A stretch of 64,000 nt of DNA from Halomontanus rarus (GTDB lineage Archaea > Halobacteriota > Halobacteria > Halobacteriales > Natrialbaceae). Location: NCBI RefSeq assembly GCF_029338335.1, contig NZ_CP119796.1. One strand, written 5' to 3'. This document shows, one piece after another, positions 15,561-25,025 of this stretch (position 1 is the first letter of the stretch; the number at the start of each line of letters is the position of its first letter). The translations under genes were made by a program, and so were the position numbers. The notes below the pieces were generated by a model. That model was not told the origin of the DNA. It saw nothing but the letters and a program-made list of their open reading frames with translations, and did no database searches.

Positions 15561-17006
15561 TTAATACCGGAACTTGTATGCTGATTTAACTGATTGTTCC
15601 ATATATAGTGCAATTTCGTTGCTATCAACGATTTCATCTATGAGTTGGTCTTTTTCACTTGGATTTCGGTTTATAACTAACGAATGAGTTGCTTTCTCTT
15701 CATCCTCTGTGTGTAAATAACGCATCCCAGTTTTCACATCATATATTACAGCTGGTTCTTCTGAGATCTCTGCGTTCATACCGTGTTTATAGAAATCGTG
15801 ACTGAAAGGACCATTAAGACGAATAAACTTTTTTGGGTCATTGCTTGCGTCCTTAAAATCATTTTGAAGGCTATTCAAAACTGCTAGGCTTCTTTGAGAC
15901 CATAATTCTGCAGGTTCACGAAACCAACCAATTAATTCTGTTTTTTCAGGCTTGTCTAAAGACATATACAAATTTGTTCGATAGAGACCAATCATGAGAA
16001 TCTCAAATGGTGGAGTAATATTATATCCTGTACTACTTTTAAAGTTCCCAAATAACAAATCCCTATCAGAGGACATAATATATTTTTGGAAAATACTCAT
16101 ACGACGAGTTCCTCTTGGATATTCTGTGTGTTTCAGATGATGGGACACCAGATCACGTATATAAAACAAATCTGTAGCTAATGGTGTGAGATACTGTAAT
16201 GGTCTACTCTCCCGTTCATCCATCATCCAATCGTCCATCTCTGACTTCCATCGATTATGTATACGAGTAACGCTTGTAGCAAGCGAACTGTGATTCTTCC
16301 CTCGTTCATCATATAGCGGGTGTCCATAATCACTCACATCAAGGGCTTTCATCATCCGCAGAAAGTGATATGCATTAATGGCTTCGCCAATCGCATCCGA
16401 GTCACCCTCTCTCCATCTAACAATTCGAGGATCAATCAGTACATCCTTAAAAGAATCATAATAGCCTAAAAAGTCAGCCTGTGAACGCTCTTCGAGCTGA
16501 TTGTTGTTATTGCGTGCATTAGCTATATCGGCGATCTCTTGTTGACGCTTTTTCTCAGTGGCGACTGTTTCCTTAATTTCGATGACTTCAAGATGAGCAA
16601 TCGCATCTTCATTATCCGTATATTCTCTAATAGCTAGTAACGTATGGCCTCCATTGCAAATCCCTTCCCCTTCTTCGAATTTTAACTCAAGTTCACCCCC
16701 TTCTGCTTGTACATTGGACGCCAATATCACAATTCCATTATTTCGATTCACAAATTCTTTTGGATCCCCCTGTAGGGTTTCTCTCATCGCCTTGACCTGA
16801 GTTGTGATAGTTGGCTCTCGAGGATTTGCATCTAATGGTAATTCAATCCGTTGTAAATCGCTACAACGTACATAGAAGTGATGGATAGGATAGTCGAATG
16901 TGATGTCTTTGTTATCCACCTCTGCCTTTTTCACATATTCTAATTCGATACTGCACGGAGTATCCGGCTCTGGCAGAGGTGACTGGCCTTCGGTTGATTT
17001 AGCCAT
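15561..17006 (-). CDS. AIPR-family abortive-infection protein
   Basis: This 481-residue protein has the hallmark blocks of the AIPR (abortive infection phage resistance) family. NRNNGIVILASN sits at about residues 88-99, EGICNGGHTLLAI at about 113-126, and IANARNNNNQLEERSQADF at about 163-181. The rest is helical with no membrane segments. Family members are linked to phage defence and occur near restriction systems; the biochemical activity is not settled in my knowledge. It is divergent from the OLD nuclease gene, with a 122-bp shared promoter region, so the two may be controlled together. Strongly AT-rich codon use marks it as transferred cargo. Confidence 0.87.
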   Translation of the reverse strand: MAKSTEGQSPLPEPDTPCSIELEYVKKAEVDNKDITFDYPIHHFYVRCSDLQRIELPLDANPREPTITTQVKAMRETLQGDPKEFVNRNNGIVILASNVQAEGGELELKFEEGEGICNGGHTLLAIREYTDNEDAIAHLEVIEIKETVATEKKRQQEIADIANARNNNNQLEERSQADFLGYYDSFKDVLIDPRIVRWREGDSDAIGEAINAYHFLRMMKALDVSDYGHPLYDERGKNHSSLATSVTRIHNRWKSEMDDWMMDERESRPLQYLTPLATDLFYIRDLVSHHLKHTEYPRGTRRMSIFQKYIMSSDRDLLFGNFKSSTGYNITPPFEILMIGLYRTNLYMSLDKPEKTELIGWFREPAELWSQRSLAVLNSLQNDFKDASNDPKKFIRLNGPFSHDFYKHGMNAEISEEPAVIYDVKTGMRYLHTEDEEKATHSLVINRNPSEKDQLIDEIVDSNEIALYMEQSVKSAYKFRY

Positions 17007-17128
17007 TTCTGATCAGTGGTGGTAGCTTTAGAGTGGAGGGTAGTATAACATTGGGGTCAAGACTCTTGTTCACCCAGGAGAGGCAAATTATTTGAATACC
17101 TGAGACAATTCAGCAGTACTATCATAGC

Positions 17129-19291
17129 ATGATCAAGAACATACATATCCAGAACTATCGTTCAGTGAGTGGACCTACACACCTTGAGGTGGATGATATG
17201 ATTTCCATCTTGATTGGTGCTAATGAAGCGGGTAAAACAAATCTCTTACGTGCAATTTCTCGATTTGGAGTGAAAGAACCCATTCTCCCTCAAAATTTGA
17301 GTAATTACAAATGTTATGATTCAAATTCATATGACCAAACGGAAATATTACGAATAGAATTTAGTGATAAAGGTGCAAATGAGATAGAATGGTTGGGGCC
17401 ACCATACGACCATTCGGATATTAATTACTTGTCAGAACAGAATTACGAGGTTGACTCTAATGAGGATTCATATGCCAATCCATCGGTTGGAGAACTGTTG
17501 AAAAACGGAACTGCCCAAGTTGTTTGTTATGCCAGTGGAGACCATTCCATTCACTTTGCATTGCCTGAAGAAGAGCACTTAGAAGAATATGAAGAGGTGA
17601 CAGATAATTTTCCAATGCCTTTAGATGAGTTCCGAGAGCTTAGGAAAGAAGAACTAAAACAACTCGGAGAAGACTTCATAGCTGCGTTATATGATGATGT
17701 AGAATGGAATTATATCTTAGACAAAGAGGAAGTAAGAATTGCCTCAGTAGATGATGTTCTGATGGAGTTAGGGAAAATAGAAGAAAGATTTGATTCTGCC
17801 ACTTTTGATGAGGAGGCCGAGACGAGTATTTCTGAAGATGATGAAGCAACTTTTGATATCTCCTCCAATGATATTGCCCGGGAGGCTTCTAAATTGAATG
17901 CTAGGCTTTCTGAATTAGTGAGAACAAGCGATCCAACGGATGAATTCCCAAGAATCATAAATCAGATGGATATCGAGCTGGCCGATTCGAAATTTGATTT
18001 AGTTGAGGACCAAAACACTACCATTTTACAAGGTTTATTTGCCATAGGGAACATAAGGATATCAGATTACTCCTCATATGAGTCAGAACGCTTGAAAGAA
18101 CATCTCGAGTTCGCTTGTGAAGAGTTGTCTAGATATCTAAATTCCTTTTGGTCCTTCGATTATACTCGAGGTGATAGAGTTGATGAGATACCTTCGCCTG
18201 CTAATTGGAGATATGAAGTAGAATGTGAACTCGAGAATACTAGTCTAACTTTATATCTCAATGATAATAATCAAACAAAAACCCTGGTTAACGAGCGTAG
18301 TGATGGAATGAGATGGATACTTACGTTCTTACTGTCGGTACTTGGCCAGTATAATTCCACAGATAAGAGAGGTCTTGTCCTCATGGATGATCCGGGAATT
18401 CATTTGCATCCAGAAGCGGAGAAAAAGTTATACAGATCTTTCTACTATATTGTACCCGAAGCACAAGTTATCTTTAGTACCCACTCGCCAATCCTTATTG
18501 ATGGAAGGAACCCAGATCAGCTTCGGATTGTTAAACATACCACAGAGAATGGAACCAAGGTTTACTCTGACATAGCAGAAGCAAAAGATGAACAAAGCCA
18601 AATCGATTTGCTTTCTGTAGTAAGAGAGTCGCTTGGCTGGTATATGTCAGACTTTCTTTTTGGAGGTGAACAAACTCTCCTAGTGGAAGGATCAAGTGAT
18701 AAAAGATATTTGGAATTATTCAATCAGTTTTTCAGTATCAGTGATGGTAAGGAATTTCTGAATCAGGAAACATCTATTGTAGACGGTGGTGGTGATCGAA
18801 TTACCTTCCTGTCAAGGATTTTGGGGGCCGAAGATATGCCTCATATTCTTCTTCTTGATGATGATAAGTCTGGGAAAGACTATGACGAGGAGATTCAGTC
18901 ACGAACCTTACTCTATCAAGAAATGCCGGGAATTAGTCAGAAATATAACTATGGAATTGAAATTGAAGATCTAATAGAACCAGAGTTGCTTGTTAATGTT
19001 GTAATTGGGAAAAATCCTGATTTAGTGGACAGAGATGAATTACTGGAGGCCATTGAGGGACAAAACCAGCCTGTGATGGAAATAATAGAACGTGAATTAG
19101 AACAAGCAACTGGAGATTCCAATAGTTATAGCCTTGACAAAGGTGAATTATCAAAGGAAGTGTGTTCAATTCTTCGAGAAGATCTCCGAGAAGGTACTGG
19201 TGAATTTGAAGAGACTGCGGTTCGCTTTGAAAAGGTGATTTCGTCAATCAGTCAACGGCTTGAAGAGGAAAGGCTAGGGACGGAACCATGA
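17129..19291 (+). CDS. OLD-family ATPase/TOPRIM nuclease
   Basis: This 720-residue protein has an ABC/SMC-type N-terminal ATPase with Walker A GANEAGKT at residues 30-37, and a Walker B-like GLVLMDDPGIHLHPEAE near residues 415-430. A C-terminal TOPRIM nuclease domain follows, with the catalytic Glu in LLVEGSSDK (about 515-523) and the DxD in LLLDDDKSGKD (about 573-583). This is the overcoming-lysogenisation-defect architecture. No UvrD-like helicase gene is next to it, so it is not a Gabija pair, and the TOPRIM is not on a separate gene as in PARIS. It is probably a nuclease of an anti-virus or anti-plasmid system acting with, or beside, the divergent AIPR gene. It is among the most AT-rich genes of the window. 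Confidence 0.9.
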   Translation: MIKNIHIQNYRSVSGPTHLEVDDMISILIGANEAGKTNLLRAISRFGVKEPILPQNLSNYKCYDSNSYDQTEILRIEFSDKGANEIEWLGPPYDHSDINYLSEQNYEVDSNEDSYANPSVGELLKNGTAQVVCYASGDHSIHFALPEEEHLEEYEEVTDNFPMPLDEFRELRKEELKQLGEDFIAALYDDVEWNYILDKEEVRIASVDDVLMELGKIEERFDSATFDEEAETSISEDDEATFDISSNDIAREASKLNARLSELVRTSDPTDEFPRIINQMDIELADSKFDLVEDQNTTILQGLFAIGNIRISDYSSYESERLKEHLEFACEELSRYLNSFWSFDYTRGDRVDEIPSPANWRYEVECELENTSLTLYLNDNNQTKTLVNERSDGMRWILTFLLSVLGQYNSTDKRGLVLMDDPGIHLHPEAEKKLYRSFYYIVPEAQVIFSTHSPILIDGRNPDQLRIVKHTTENGTKVYSDIAEAKDEQSQIDLLSVVRESLGWYMSDFLFGGEQTLLVEGSSDKRYLELFNQFFSISDGKEFLNQETSIVDGGGDRITFLSRILGAEDMPHILLLDDDKSGKDYDEEIQSRTLLYQEMPGISQKYNYGIEIEDLIEPELLVNVVIGKNPDLVDRDELLEAIEGQNQPVMEIIERELEQATGDSNSYSLDKGELSKEVCSILREDLREGTGEFEETAVRFEKVISSISQRLEEERLGTEP

Positions 19292-19522
19292 ATAAAAATC
19301 ATAAGGAGACATCATCGATGTACCCCAGGGGTTGCACGTCGCGAATATGGGTTTCCCGAATATGCACACGAGATGCTCGAGGTCGTGTGCATATCTCGCG
19401 GCGATCGGGACGACGAAGGGCAAAAGCTCTCTGATAGTATGACATATATGGCCGGTTTTGGACCAAATAGACCCGTTGAGTGAGACGAAAAAACTAGGAT
19501 ATCGGGGGTCGTGTGTACGAGT

Positions 19523-19774
19523 ATGCGAATCCGAACTGACGGAGACTACGCGTACCGGCGTGATGCGATCGAACGAGCTGCTGATTTCTACGACTGCAAT
19601 AAGACCAAGGCAGTCGTGAGTGCCTGCGACGATATTCCGCTCCTGGTCTCTGCAGCTCGTCGAGTCCTCGAGCGCGACGATCTGACTGACGAACAGCGCC
19701 AAGAGATCGCCGAGACGCTCTCGACCCGTGCCGTCTCGTTCGAGGTCGAAACTGAGATCTCCGTCGACCGGTAG
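19523..19774 (+). CDS. DUF7692-like small protein
   Basis: This 83-residue protein starts at the ATG at 19523 (MRIRTDGDYAYRRDAIERAA), with AADFYDCNKTKAVVSACDDI and then LTDEQRQEIAETLSTRAVSFEV. The pattern of a short strand, an arginine-rich helix and a second helical pair with an ETLSTR box is that of a common haloarchaeal small-protein family (DUF7692, from memory) often found on plasmids and proviruses. It may be a ribbon-helix-helix-like DNA binder. GC-rich codon use links it to the element backbone rather than to the flanking AT-rich cargo. Confidence 0.65.
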   Translation: MRIRTDGDYAYRRDAIERAADFYDCNKTKAVVSACDDIPLLVSAARRVLERDDLTDEQRQEIAETLSTRAVSFEVETEISVDR

Positions 19775-19795
19775 GTGAACAAATTCTCTCTGGAC

Positions 19796-20731
19796 TCAAA
19801 CTTCGCTGAGGGCTACCACCTGATTATGGTATGCCACATATTGAGGACCAATCTTGTGCTCCCCTTTCGTCTCAATAGTTCGTCCGGTAGGTACCTCTTC
19901 GTAGAAGTGGTCTACTTCAAGGGTTTGTGGATCTACGGTTAACATTCCATTCTCGAAGTCTTCGTGGTGATTCGGACAGACCACTATGACATTCTCGGGA
20001 ACGTCAGGACCGTTGTGAGGCTTTCCAAGTGGCATGAGATGATGAACATGAGAAAAACCACTGTCTAGTCCCTGAAGCCGTCTATCTCCGCAAATCTGGC
20101 AGGTGTGATCGTAGAGGGTTTTTAATGTCTGTACGAGTTCGTCATTCCTAATAACGTCATTTCGGGTAGTTGAACGTCTCTCGGTAGTCTTAGAGCCATT
20201 TGGTAGCTCAGTAACATCTGCATCGGAACCGAAGCCATCACTTGAGGGGGTGCTCGGAGAGGGTGAACTCGTTCCAGTAGCATACTCAAAGATCGCATCC
20301 CAGTCATCAACGTACTCCGCAAGAGGTCCCGAATAGTGTCCATCTCCCTCAATCCAGATTTTCTGGTCTCCCTGGGAGTATGTCTCTTCTCGAATCAGTC
20401 GCTCAGTCAAGAAGATGAAGTGGTGATCGTTAGGGTCATATTCATTTTTATCCCAGACATCAAGCGTGATGTTGACCACTTTCCGCTTGGATCCCTGATC
20501 GATCATCTCTTTCTCTCGATTATACCGATGCCAGATATGCTTCTGGCCTTGTTCGTTCTCGTAGTCACGGCTTTTCGCTGCTGAGTACCGCACCTTTCCG
20601 ATAATACCAGGATCCCTTCCGAGATGAAAATGGAAGATACGACCGTTGATATTCATATCAACATAGATCTCTCGTTCTTGGGCTTTTTCGTTAAGGATAG
20701 AGAGCCAGTCCTTCGTTGCTTGTGGCGGCAT
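19796..20731 (-). CDS. HNH endonuclease with novel N-terminal domain
   Basis: This 311-residue protein has a C-terminal HNH nuclease: CQICGDR (about residues 218-224), HVHHLMPLGKPHNGPD as the catalytic His pair, and VVCPNHHEDFENG completing the zinc and metal site. The N-terminal 150 residues (IYVDMNINGRIFHFHLGRD; then a beta-rich segment) are not recognised and could sense modified DNA or a signal. A Ser/Pro-rich linker joins the two parts. It is AT-rich and adjacent to the OLD/AIPR/type IIG block, so a defence role such as restriction is likely. Its stop lies 21 bp from the DUF7692 stop, in a convergent arrangement. Confidence 0.85.
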   Translation of the reverse strand: MPPQATKDWLSILNEKAQEREIYVDMNINGRIFHFHLGRDPGIIGKVRYSAAKSRDYENEQGQKHIWHRYNREKEMIDQGSKRKVVNITLDVWDKNEYDPNDHHFIFLTERLIREETYSQGDQKIWIEGDGHYSGPLAEYVDDWDAIFEYATGTSSPSPSTPSSDGFGSDADVTELPNGSKTTERRSTTRNDVIRNDELVQTLKTLYDHTCQICGDRRLQGLDSGFSHVHHLMPLGKPHNGPDVPENVIVVCPNHHEDFENGMLTVDPQTLEVDHFYEEVPTGRTIETKGEHKIGPQYVAYHNQVVALSEV

Positions 20732-20860
20732 AGCCTAATGTAGAAATTAATGATATATGTGGATTCCGCAACCCACGACTTGATCAAATGTGATTCTCGC
20801 TTATATTCCGGATTGTGGTGGGTGAATAACAAGTGTCCTTTCGCAGATCGTTGGGCAACA

Positions 20861-21217
20861 CTACGATTGATTCTCGTTTTCACCGACCGGCACCGTTTCA
20901 CTCTTTTCGACGATCGCGCTCTCGTGTAACTCGACCTCGTGCGTCCGCTTGTGAACGTGACAGAGGTCCGCGCCCGCATCACGCTTGAGCCGGCACCGAG
21001 AGCCGTCGTTCGTCTGTGCTCGGCAGCGCCCGCCCTCGAGCTCGAGCCCGGCCGACCTCGCGACCGCGACGCCCGCCAGCGCGCACACCAGTAACAGCGC
21101 GAGCGCCAGCGCGCCCTTGTATCGCTCGGGTATGACTGTCGCCCGGACGATCGCGCCCGCCAGAGTGAGCGCGACGTACGGACCCGCGACCGCGAGGTCC
21201 TCGACGTTCGCATTCAT
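20861..21217 (-). CDS. Membrane protein with DUF5763-like zinc knuckle
   Basis: This 118-residue protein starts at 21217 by ATGA overlap with the stop of the GLUG/PKD surface-protein gene and is the last gene of the long leftward operon. Two hydrophobic helices (AGPYVALTLAGAIVRATVI; GALALALLLVCALAGVAVA) are followed by CRAQTNDGSRCRLKRDAGAD and LCHVHK, a Cys3-His cluster of the DUF5763 type. It would sit in the membrane with the zinc knuckle in the cytoplasm. Function unknown; the overlap implies co-translation with the surface protein. Confidence 0.75.
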   Translation of the reverse strand: MNANVEDLAVAGPYVALTLAGAIVRATVIPERYKGALALALLLVCALAGVAVARSAGLELEGGRCRAQTNDGSRCRLKRDAGADLCHVHKRTHEVELHESAIVEKSETVPVGENENQS

Positions 21218-23869
21218 CGGTTCTGTAACGACTGAATCCGGTCGGCCGCTCGAGCGTCGCGCCACCCCCGGAAGATCAAATAGACGATCGCGAGCGCCCC
21301 GATGATGAGGAGCGGTCCGACGACGTCCAGCGCCCGCATAATCGGCAGCGTCAGAACACCCGGAGAGACCGACTCGGCGACCATGAAGGCCGTTGCGCCG
21401 GCCGGCAGCGCGTACGCCCATTTCGGAATGGTGAGCGACGTCCGCTGGTCGATCGCGAACAGTCCGCCCGTCGCGACCGTGCCGACCAAGAGGACGAATC
21501 CGAGCCCCGTCAGCGAGCCCGGCAGAATCCCGTCTCCCGGCTCGAGCGGCGGACCAAGAGCAGGACCCTCGCTCGAGCTCTCCTCGTCAGACTCGGCGTA
21601 CACGATAACCTCGCCCGTCGTCGACTGATACGCGCCGTTTTCGTCGACGACGGTCAGTTTGACCTCTTTGATACCAGCGCCACCGAACGATTCCTCGACG
21701 ACCTCACCCTCGCGCTCGACCGATCCGATTTGCCAGCGGTACTCGACGATCTCGCCCTCAATCCCGTACGATCCGCTCGCGTCGAACGTGACCAGCTCGC
21801 CCGTCGGCGTCGCATCCGGTTGGATCGACATTACCGGCTCGGGTGGGAATGCCGTCCCGTCCGCTGTCTCGGCGACATAGATACCAAGTTCCCACGTTGC
21901 CGTTCCGCCGTCGTCGTCCTCAACCGTGAGCTCGACGTCGTGCGTTCCATTCTCGCTAAACGACTTGTCGACGACCTCGCCCGTCGTGCTCGAGCCGTCG
22001 CCAAACGTCCAATCGTATGAGACGACCTCACCGTCGACGTCCGACGAGCCGCTCGCGTCGAACGTTACGGTCTCGTCGACGATCGGTGCGTACGGGTCCG
22101 GCTCGAACATTGCGATCGGGGGTTGGTTAAAGTCGCCCGGACCCGGATCGCGGTCGACCCACGTATTGCCGTCGTCGGCGTTTTCGATATCCGATCCGCT
22201 GCCGATGTAAATCGTCTCGAGCTCGCCGACGATCGACGTCCCATATGGTGTGTCGATCTCGAGCGGTTTATTCAGGATTCGTTCGCCCCACACGTACTTA
22301 TCGCCATACTCGTTCGTGACGGTGACCCGGTATGTCTCGCCGTCTCTTACCTCGACCTCAGCGCGGTTGTCATACCCGAATTGATCGACGCCGACGGATT
22401 CGCCATTCGGGCGCTCGACGACAACTTGTGAGACCTCCGGTTGGAACGTGTTCGTGAGGTCCACCAACTTGAATTTCTGATTGTAGAGCTCGCCCTCGAG
22501 CAAGGACGTGAGCATCGGTGAGGAATCGCGTATCGTCCAGACATTTACAAAGTCGAATCCCACCAACGATTCTTCGGCCGAATCGCCGGTCAGCTCCTCT
22601 GTTGTGAGTCCGGTCCCACCATCAGAATCGGTCACACCGCTGCTATTGATATCCCAATAGACGTTATCCATCGTCTCGTAGTTCTGCGCCGCGAAACCAC
22701 CGACACCGCTGCCAGTTACGGAAACGGACCCTGTTGAGAGCGACGTCTCAATCGACCCATCATTCCGACCAACGAACCCACCACCATAATCGTCAGAAGT
22801 GGTATTCGCGGTCGACATTGAATCGGAGATATTAGCCGCATTGACGCCCGCAAACCCGCCAGCGTGCCGAGACGTTCCCTCGACGTCACCCTTTGCGATC
22901 ACCCTTTGCGAACGTCTGTGAAATATCAGTGTTCGCCGTTTCGCCGACGAGCCCGCCAACCACCTGTTCACCGGTAACATCGACAGACGAGGAAGAATCA
23001 GATATCTCCCCAAGAGTCGCGTAACCGACAAGTCCGCCGATTCTTTCATAGGTCCCTTCAACCGATCCGCTGACCTCCGCATTAGATACGCTTGTCGAGG
23101 AAGCGTCTCCGATCAATCCACCGACGTAAGCCTCGCCAGTGACGGATACATCACCGGAAACGTTTGTCACCGTCGAGCCCTGCGAGAGACCAATCAACCC
23201 GGCCGTATTGCGATGTCCTTCGACAGTGCCCTCGACGGTCACGTTTTCCACAGTTGCGGATTGTAATTCAGCAACAAGAATAGCCGTCTGACTGATAGAT
23301 GACTGATTGTTTCCGACGATATCAGCGTCGGTGACGTTTACATCCGTGATATCACCATACGACGATGCGAACAACCCGGCGTGATTCTCGTCCGGCCGGT
23401 TAATCGTTAGACCAGATATCTCGTGTCCGTTCCCGTCCAAGCTACCCATGAACGACCCATTAGCAGTGGGTCCAATCGGCTCGAATCCAGCGCCGTTATT
23501 CCACGTTGCCGTTTCACTCGCGTCGATATCGTCGACGAGCACATAGTCTGCCGACAAATCATCGTTCATCGCTTGCAGCTCGTCGACGGTCGAAATTTCG
23601 ATCGCGCCAGATTGAGTCGTCGCCGTCGCGCCGACCGATCCGATCGCCATTGCCGGCACCGACAACACGAGGACCAACGCGAGAGCGACCGCTCGAGCGT
23701 CCGCGCTCGCGATCCGCGCGAATAATGCGCGCGTCACGGGGGGGACCCCTGCGATCCTATCTGACACGCGCCCGCGCGTAGAACGCCGATTTTCGTCGTG
23801 ATCGTCGCCACCGGGTGGAACTCCGTTCGTCGATCTAAGCCCAATTTTTTCGAAAAATTCGTCGAACAT
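21214..23869 (-). pseudogene. Large GLUG/PKD surface protein, frameshifted by a 13-bp duplication
   Basis: If the frame were intact this would be about 880 residues. From the ATG at 23869: a short cytoplasmic leader, a hydrophobic export segment (AVALALVLVLSVPAMAIG), and a run of GLUG-like repeats (AGLIGLSQGS, VGGLIGDASS, IGGLVGYATL, VGGLVGETAN). A beta-rich segment follows, then two PKD-type domains (FDASGSSDVDGEVVSYDWTF and FDASGSYGIEGEIVEYRW), and three C-terminal hydrophobic helices. The frame breaks at 22886-22911, where tcaccctttgcga is duplicated in tandem. Removing one copy restores TFAKGD-VEGTS. As given, the first part ends shortly after TFAKGD and the second lacks an export signal, so the product is probably non-functional or switched off. 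Confidence 0.85.
22886..22911. repeat. 13-bp tandem duplication causing the frameshift
   Basis: Two exact copies of tcaccctttgcga occupy 22886-22898 and 22899-22911. An insertion of 13 bp shifts the frame by one. The amino-acid reading before and after is repeated (AKGD and AKGD), as expected for a duplication inside a coding sequence. It could be a mutation, reversible slippage, or an assembly error. Confidence 0.9.
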
Positions 23870-23870
23870 C

Positions 23871-25025
23871 TCAACTCACCTTGATTTTGAGATTGTGGTT
23901 CGTTGCTCTCGGCATGTCCTTCCAACCGAGATAGTCGAACTTCGTTTCAGTATAGCACAGCGCCTTTCCAACCGGGAATTTCGACGTGACGTCGGCGTTC
24001 ATCGGCACCGAGTCGAAGCCGACCACTTTCGACGGCGAGGTCGGATTTGCCTGTCCTGGCATTTGAATCCGCCAGCGCAGTTTCCGTCGGATAAGGTCGC
24101 TGACGTCCTCTTCCGCGTGGCCGAACGCGTGAACCGTCACGCCCATTTTTCGGAGGTCGACCCACGAGTCGCGCAACAGCGTGACTTTCTGGTATGAACC
24201 GAATCGGTCTTTCTGGACCGACTGAGGTGCGATATCGCCAATCTCGTCAGCGATCCACGTCGTCCAGTGGTGCGGTCCGTGATCGACTCGAGCGAGCACC
24301 CACGCGAACCACCAGTGATCGGCCGGGTCTTCTGGGTCGAACAATTCGCGACCCGTCGGCGGCTCGACGGTTCGGTCACTTTCTCCATAGAGTGCCTGAC
24401 ATCCGCGCATTCGCGGGTCCGGATAGACCACGTGAAACGCACCGTGTTGGAGGACCCGATGATTGAGGTCGATCGGATCGGTGTACCGGACGACCTCGCG
24501 GACGATCTGCTCGAGGTCCTCGACGTCGAGGAGGATCGACGGATCGGCCGGGTTCTTTGCCTCGAGTCGGATCTCGACGTCGACGCCCTTCGGGAGACAC
24601 AGTCGAGTCCAGGGCGCGAGCGGCAGCCACTCCGAACGCGCGCTCGAGCCACGCCAAACGACGATCGCGTCGTTGACGTCGAGCTCGCGTGCGGCGAGAT
24701 AGTTCGCCAGCGTAGATTTGCCCGAACCCGGCTTCCCACGGGCGAAAAAGTCCGTCCCGCCCTCTGCTTCGAACGCGGGCGGATCGTGGGTCTTTTCGAT
24801 CAAGTTCGGAACTACTTGCGGGTACTCGAACTTCGAGCGGTCCCACGCTGGAATCCCGAAGTGTCGCCGAATGCTGTCGGCGTCGGTGTGTCGGCGCTCG
24901 TCGAGATCACCGCCAATCGCGAGCGCCTGGCGCGTCTCTCGTCTCGGCTCCTCAAATCGTTCGAGGAGTTCCTCTTTCGCTTCCTCGCTGTCAGTCGTCG
25001 CTGATTCTGGAATTTGAATACTCAC
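23871..25025 (-). CDS. P-loop ATPase of the membrane-protein operon
   Basis: This 384-residue protein starts with a GTG at 25025 overlapping the upstream stop (GTGA). It has Walker A GKPGSGKST near residues 97-105 and a Walker B-like TTWIADEIGD near residue 255, with a further block KVTLLRDSWVDLRKMGVTVHAFGHAEED. The layout recalls the HerA/FtsK/VirD4-like motor superfamily, but similarity outside the motifs is not obvious. In an operon of membrane and surface proteins it may power DNA loading into a particle, DNA transfer or protein export. Pleolipoviruses also encode one conserved ATPase beside their membrane proteins. Confidence 0.82.
   Translation of the reverse strand: MSIQIPESATTDSEEAKEELLERFEEPRRETRQALAIGGDLDERRHTDADSIRRHFGIPAWDRSKFEYPQVVPNLIEKTHDPPAFEAEGGTDFFARGKPGSGKSTLANYLAARELDVNDAIVVWRGSSARSEWLPLAPWTRLCLPKGVDVEIRLEAKNPADPSILLDVEDLEQIVREVVRYTDPIDLNHRVLQHGAFHVVYPDPRMRGCQALYGESDRTVEPPTGRELFDPEDPADHWWFAWVLARVDHGPHHWTTWIADEIGDIAPQSVQKDRFGSYQKVTLLRDSWVDLRKMGVTVHAFGHAEEDVSDLIRRKLRWRIQMPGQANPTSPSKVVGFDSVPMNADVTSKFPVGKALCYTETKFDYLGWKDMPRATNHNLKIKVS

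Noticed and set aside
17129..19291. Gabija or PARIS system
   Set aside because: No UvrD-like GajB follows, and ATPase and TOPRIM are in one protein rather than separate AriA/AriB genes.
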